Shown: piece by piece, positions 63,807 through 64,000 of the stretch
Position numbering within the stretch: the stretch's first letter is position 1
Layout: each line of letters starts with the position of its first letter
Origin: Ensifer adhaerens
GTDB taxonomy: Bacteria; Pseudomonadota; Alphaproteobacteria; Rhizobiales; Rhizobiaceae
Length of the DNA stretch: 64,000 nucleotides
Reading direction: 5' to 3'
NCBI GenBank assembly: GCA_900215285.1
Contig: OCMG01000004.1
Coordinates: 1,720,001 to 1,784,000, forward strand
The notes under the pieces: model-generated
The model's database searches: none
Told to the model about the DNA's origin: nothing
What the model saw: the letters and a program-made list of their open reading frames with translations, nothing else
Position numbers and translations under genes: made by a program

Positions 63807-64000
63807 TTATATTTTGGGCGATATATGACGCCCAATCGCGTCATGTTGCAATGCATGATGGGTGAGCGCCGTCAGGATTTCCGCAGCCGTGAGCGCGGCG
63901 ATAACGGCGGGTCGCTTGTCCTTAAGCGGGCCGCCGACCGGCAGCGTCAGGCGATCGATCTCGGCCTGCGGCGCTTCGCGCTTCAACCAGCTTGCGAAGG
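63807..64000 (-). CDS. xdhC: Xanthine dehydrogenase accessory protein XdhC, C-terminal end (partial)
   Basis: The last 63 codons are present, cut at the window edge. The reading includes RLTLPVGGPLKDKRPAVIAA followed by LTAAEILTAL, matching the XdhC C-terminal Rossmann region (GGPxxDKxPAVIAA). XdhC inserts the sulphurated molybdenum cofactor into xanthine dehydrogenase. It lies 22 bp before puuD, so xdhC-puuD-guaD are probably one unit. xdhAB should be beyond the window. Confidence 0.85.
   Translation of the reverse strand, partial: FASWLKREAPQAEIDRLTLPVGGPLKDKRPAVIAALTAAEILTALTHHALQHDAIGRHISPKI

Overview
The window is about 64 kb of GC-rich chromosome from an alphaproteobacterium of the Rhizobiales, most likely family Rhizobiaceae (Rhizobium/Agrobacterium/Sinorhizobium relatives). 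The call rests on a complete CtrA cell-cycle regulator, an RcdA/DUF1465 protein, DUF1192 and DUF4164 proteins, a serC-motif leader in front of serC-serA, a class I fructose-bisphosphate aldolase next to pgk, and an Agp2-like bacteriophytochrome. I saw no rRNA, tRNA, insertion sequence, prophage or CRISPR array. It reads as core chromosome with two small toxin-antitoxin insertions.

Layout. 0-5 kb: end of an AraC regulator, YebC, a flavin-nucleotide-binding protein, a soluble PAS chemoreceptor, a YmdB-type phosphoesterase, 5-formyl-THF cyclo-ligase and an alkyl-DNA repair methyltransferase. 5-14 kb: central carbon genes gap, tkt, pgk and fbaB, interrupted by DUF4164-zapA, a CNNM/CBS transporter-like protein and a probable 6S RNA. 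14-20 kb: MFS transporter, DUF1192, a probable sRNA, rcdA with a CtrA box, a sterol-desaturase-type hydroxylase, two small secreted proteins, and a two-component system behind a 10-bp repeat array. 20-28 kb: rpmE, an ABC exporter, flavin oxidoreductases, a VapBC pair and an epimerase. 28-36 kb: tolQ-tolR-tolA-tolB-pal-cpoB, then tilS and ftsH. 38-47 kb: a FadL-type porin, glmM, a tannase-family esterase, an outer-membrane beta-barrel, serC and serA. 47-53 kb: a response regulator-heme oxygenase-phytochrome operon, a FliJ-like protein and ctrA. 53-64 kb: mnmD head-to-head with a DAO oxidase, then purine catabolism (puuE, uraD, allA, uraH, guaD, puuD, xdhC) interrupted by an MntA/HepT pair and a TetR-controlled SDR/darcynin pair.

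How the genes connect. ctrA lies in the window, and exact TTAA-N7-TTAA CtrA boxes occur upstream of rcdA (whose product drives CtrA proteolysis), pal, an outer-membrane protein gene and the phytochrome operon, with a near-consensus site before tolQ. This suggests that envelope constriction (Tol-Pal), outer-membrane composition and possibly red/far-red light sensing are tied to the cell cycle. The purine genes take guanine and xanthine through urate, 5-hydroxyisourate, OHCU and allantoin to ureidoglycolate; the allantoate step is not in the window.

Most notable second-look items: the CtrA-box set including the phytochrome operon; a folded sRNA candidate with a CTCCC linker before rcdA; a structured, terminated RNA before uraD; four exact 10-bp repeats before an OmpR-type regulator; three 20-bp-spaced operators before fbaB; an allA gene whose only plausible start is CTG; and a split, head-to-head MnmC-like pair whose ATG codons overlap.
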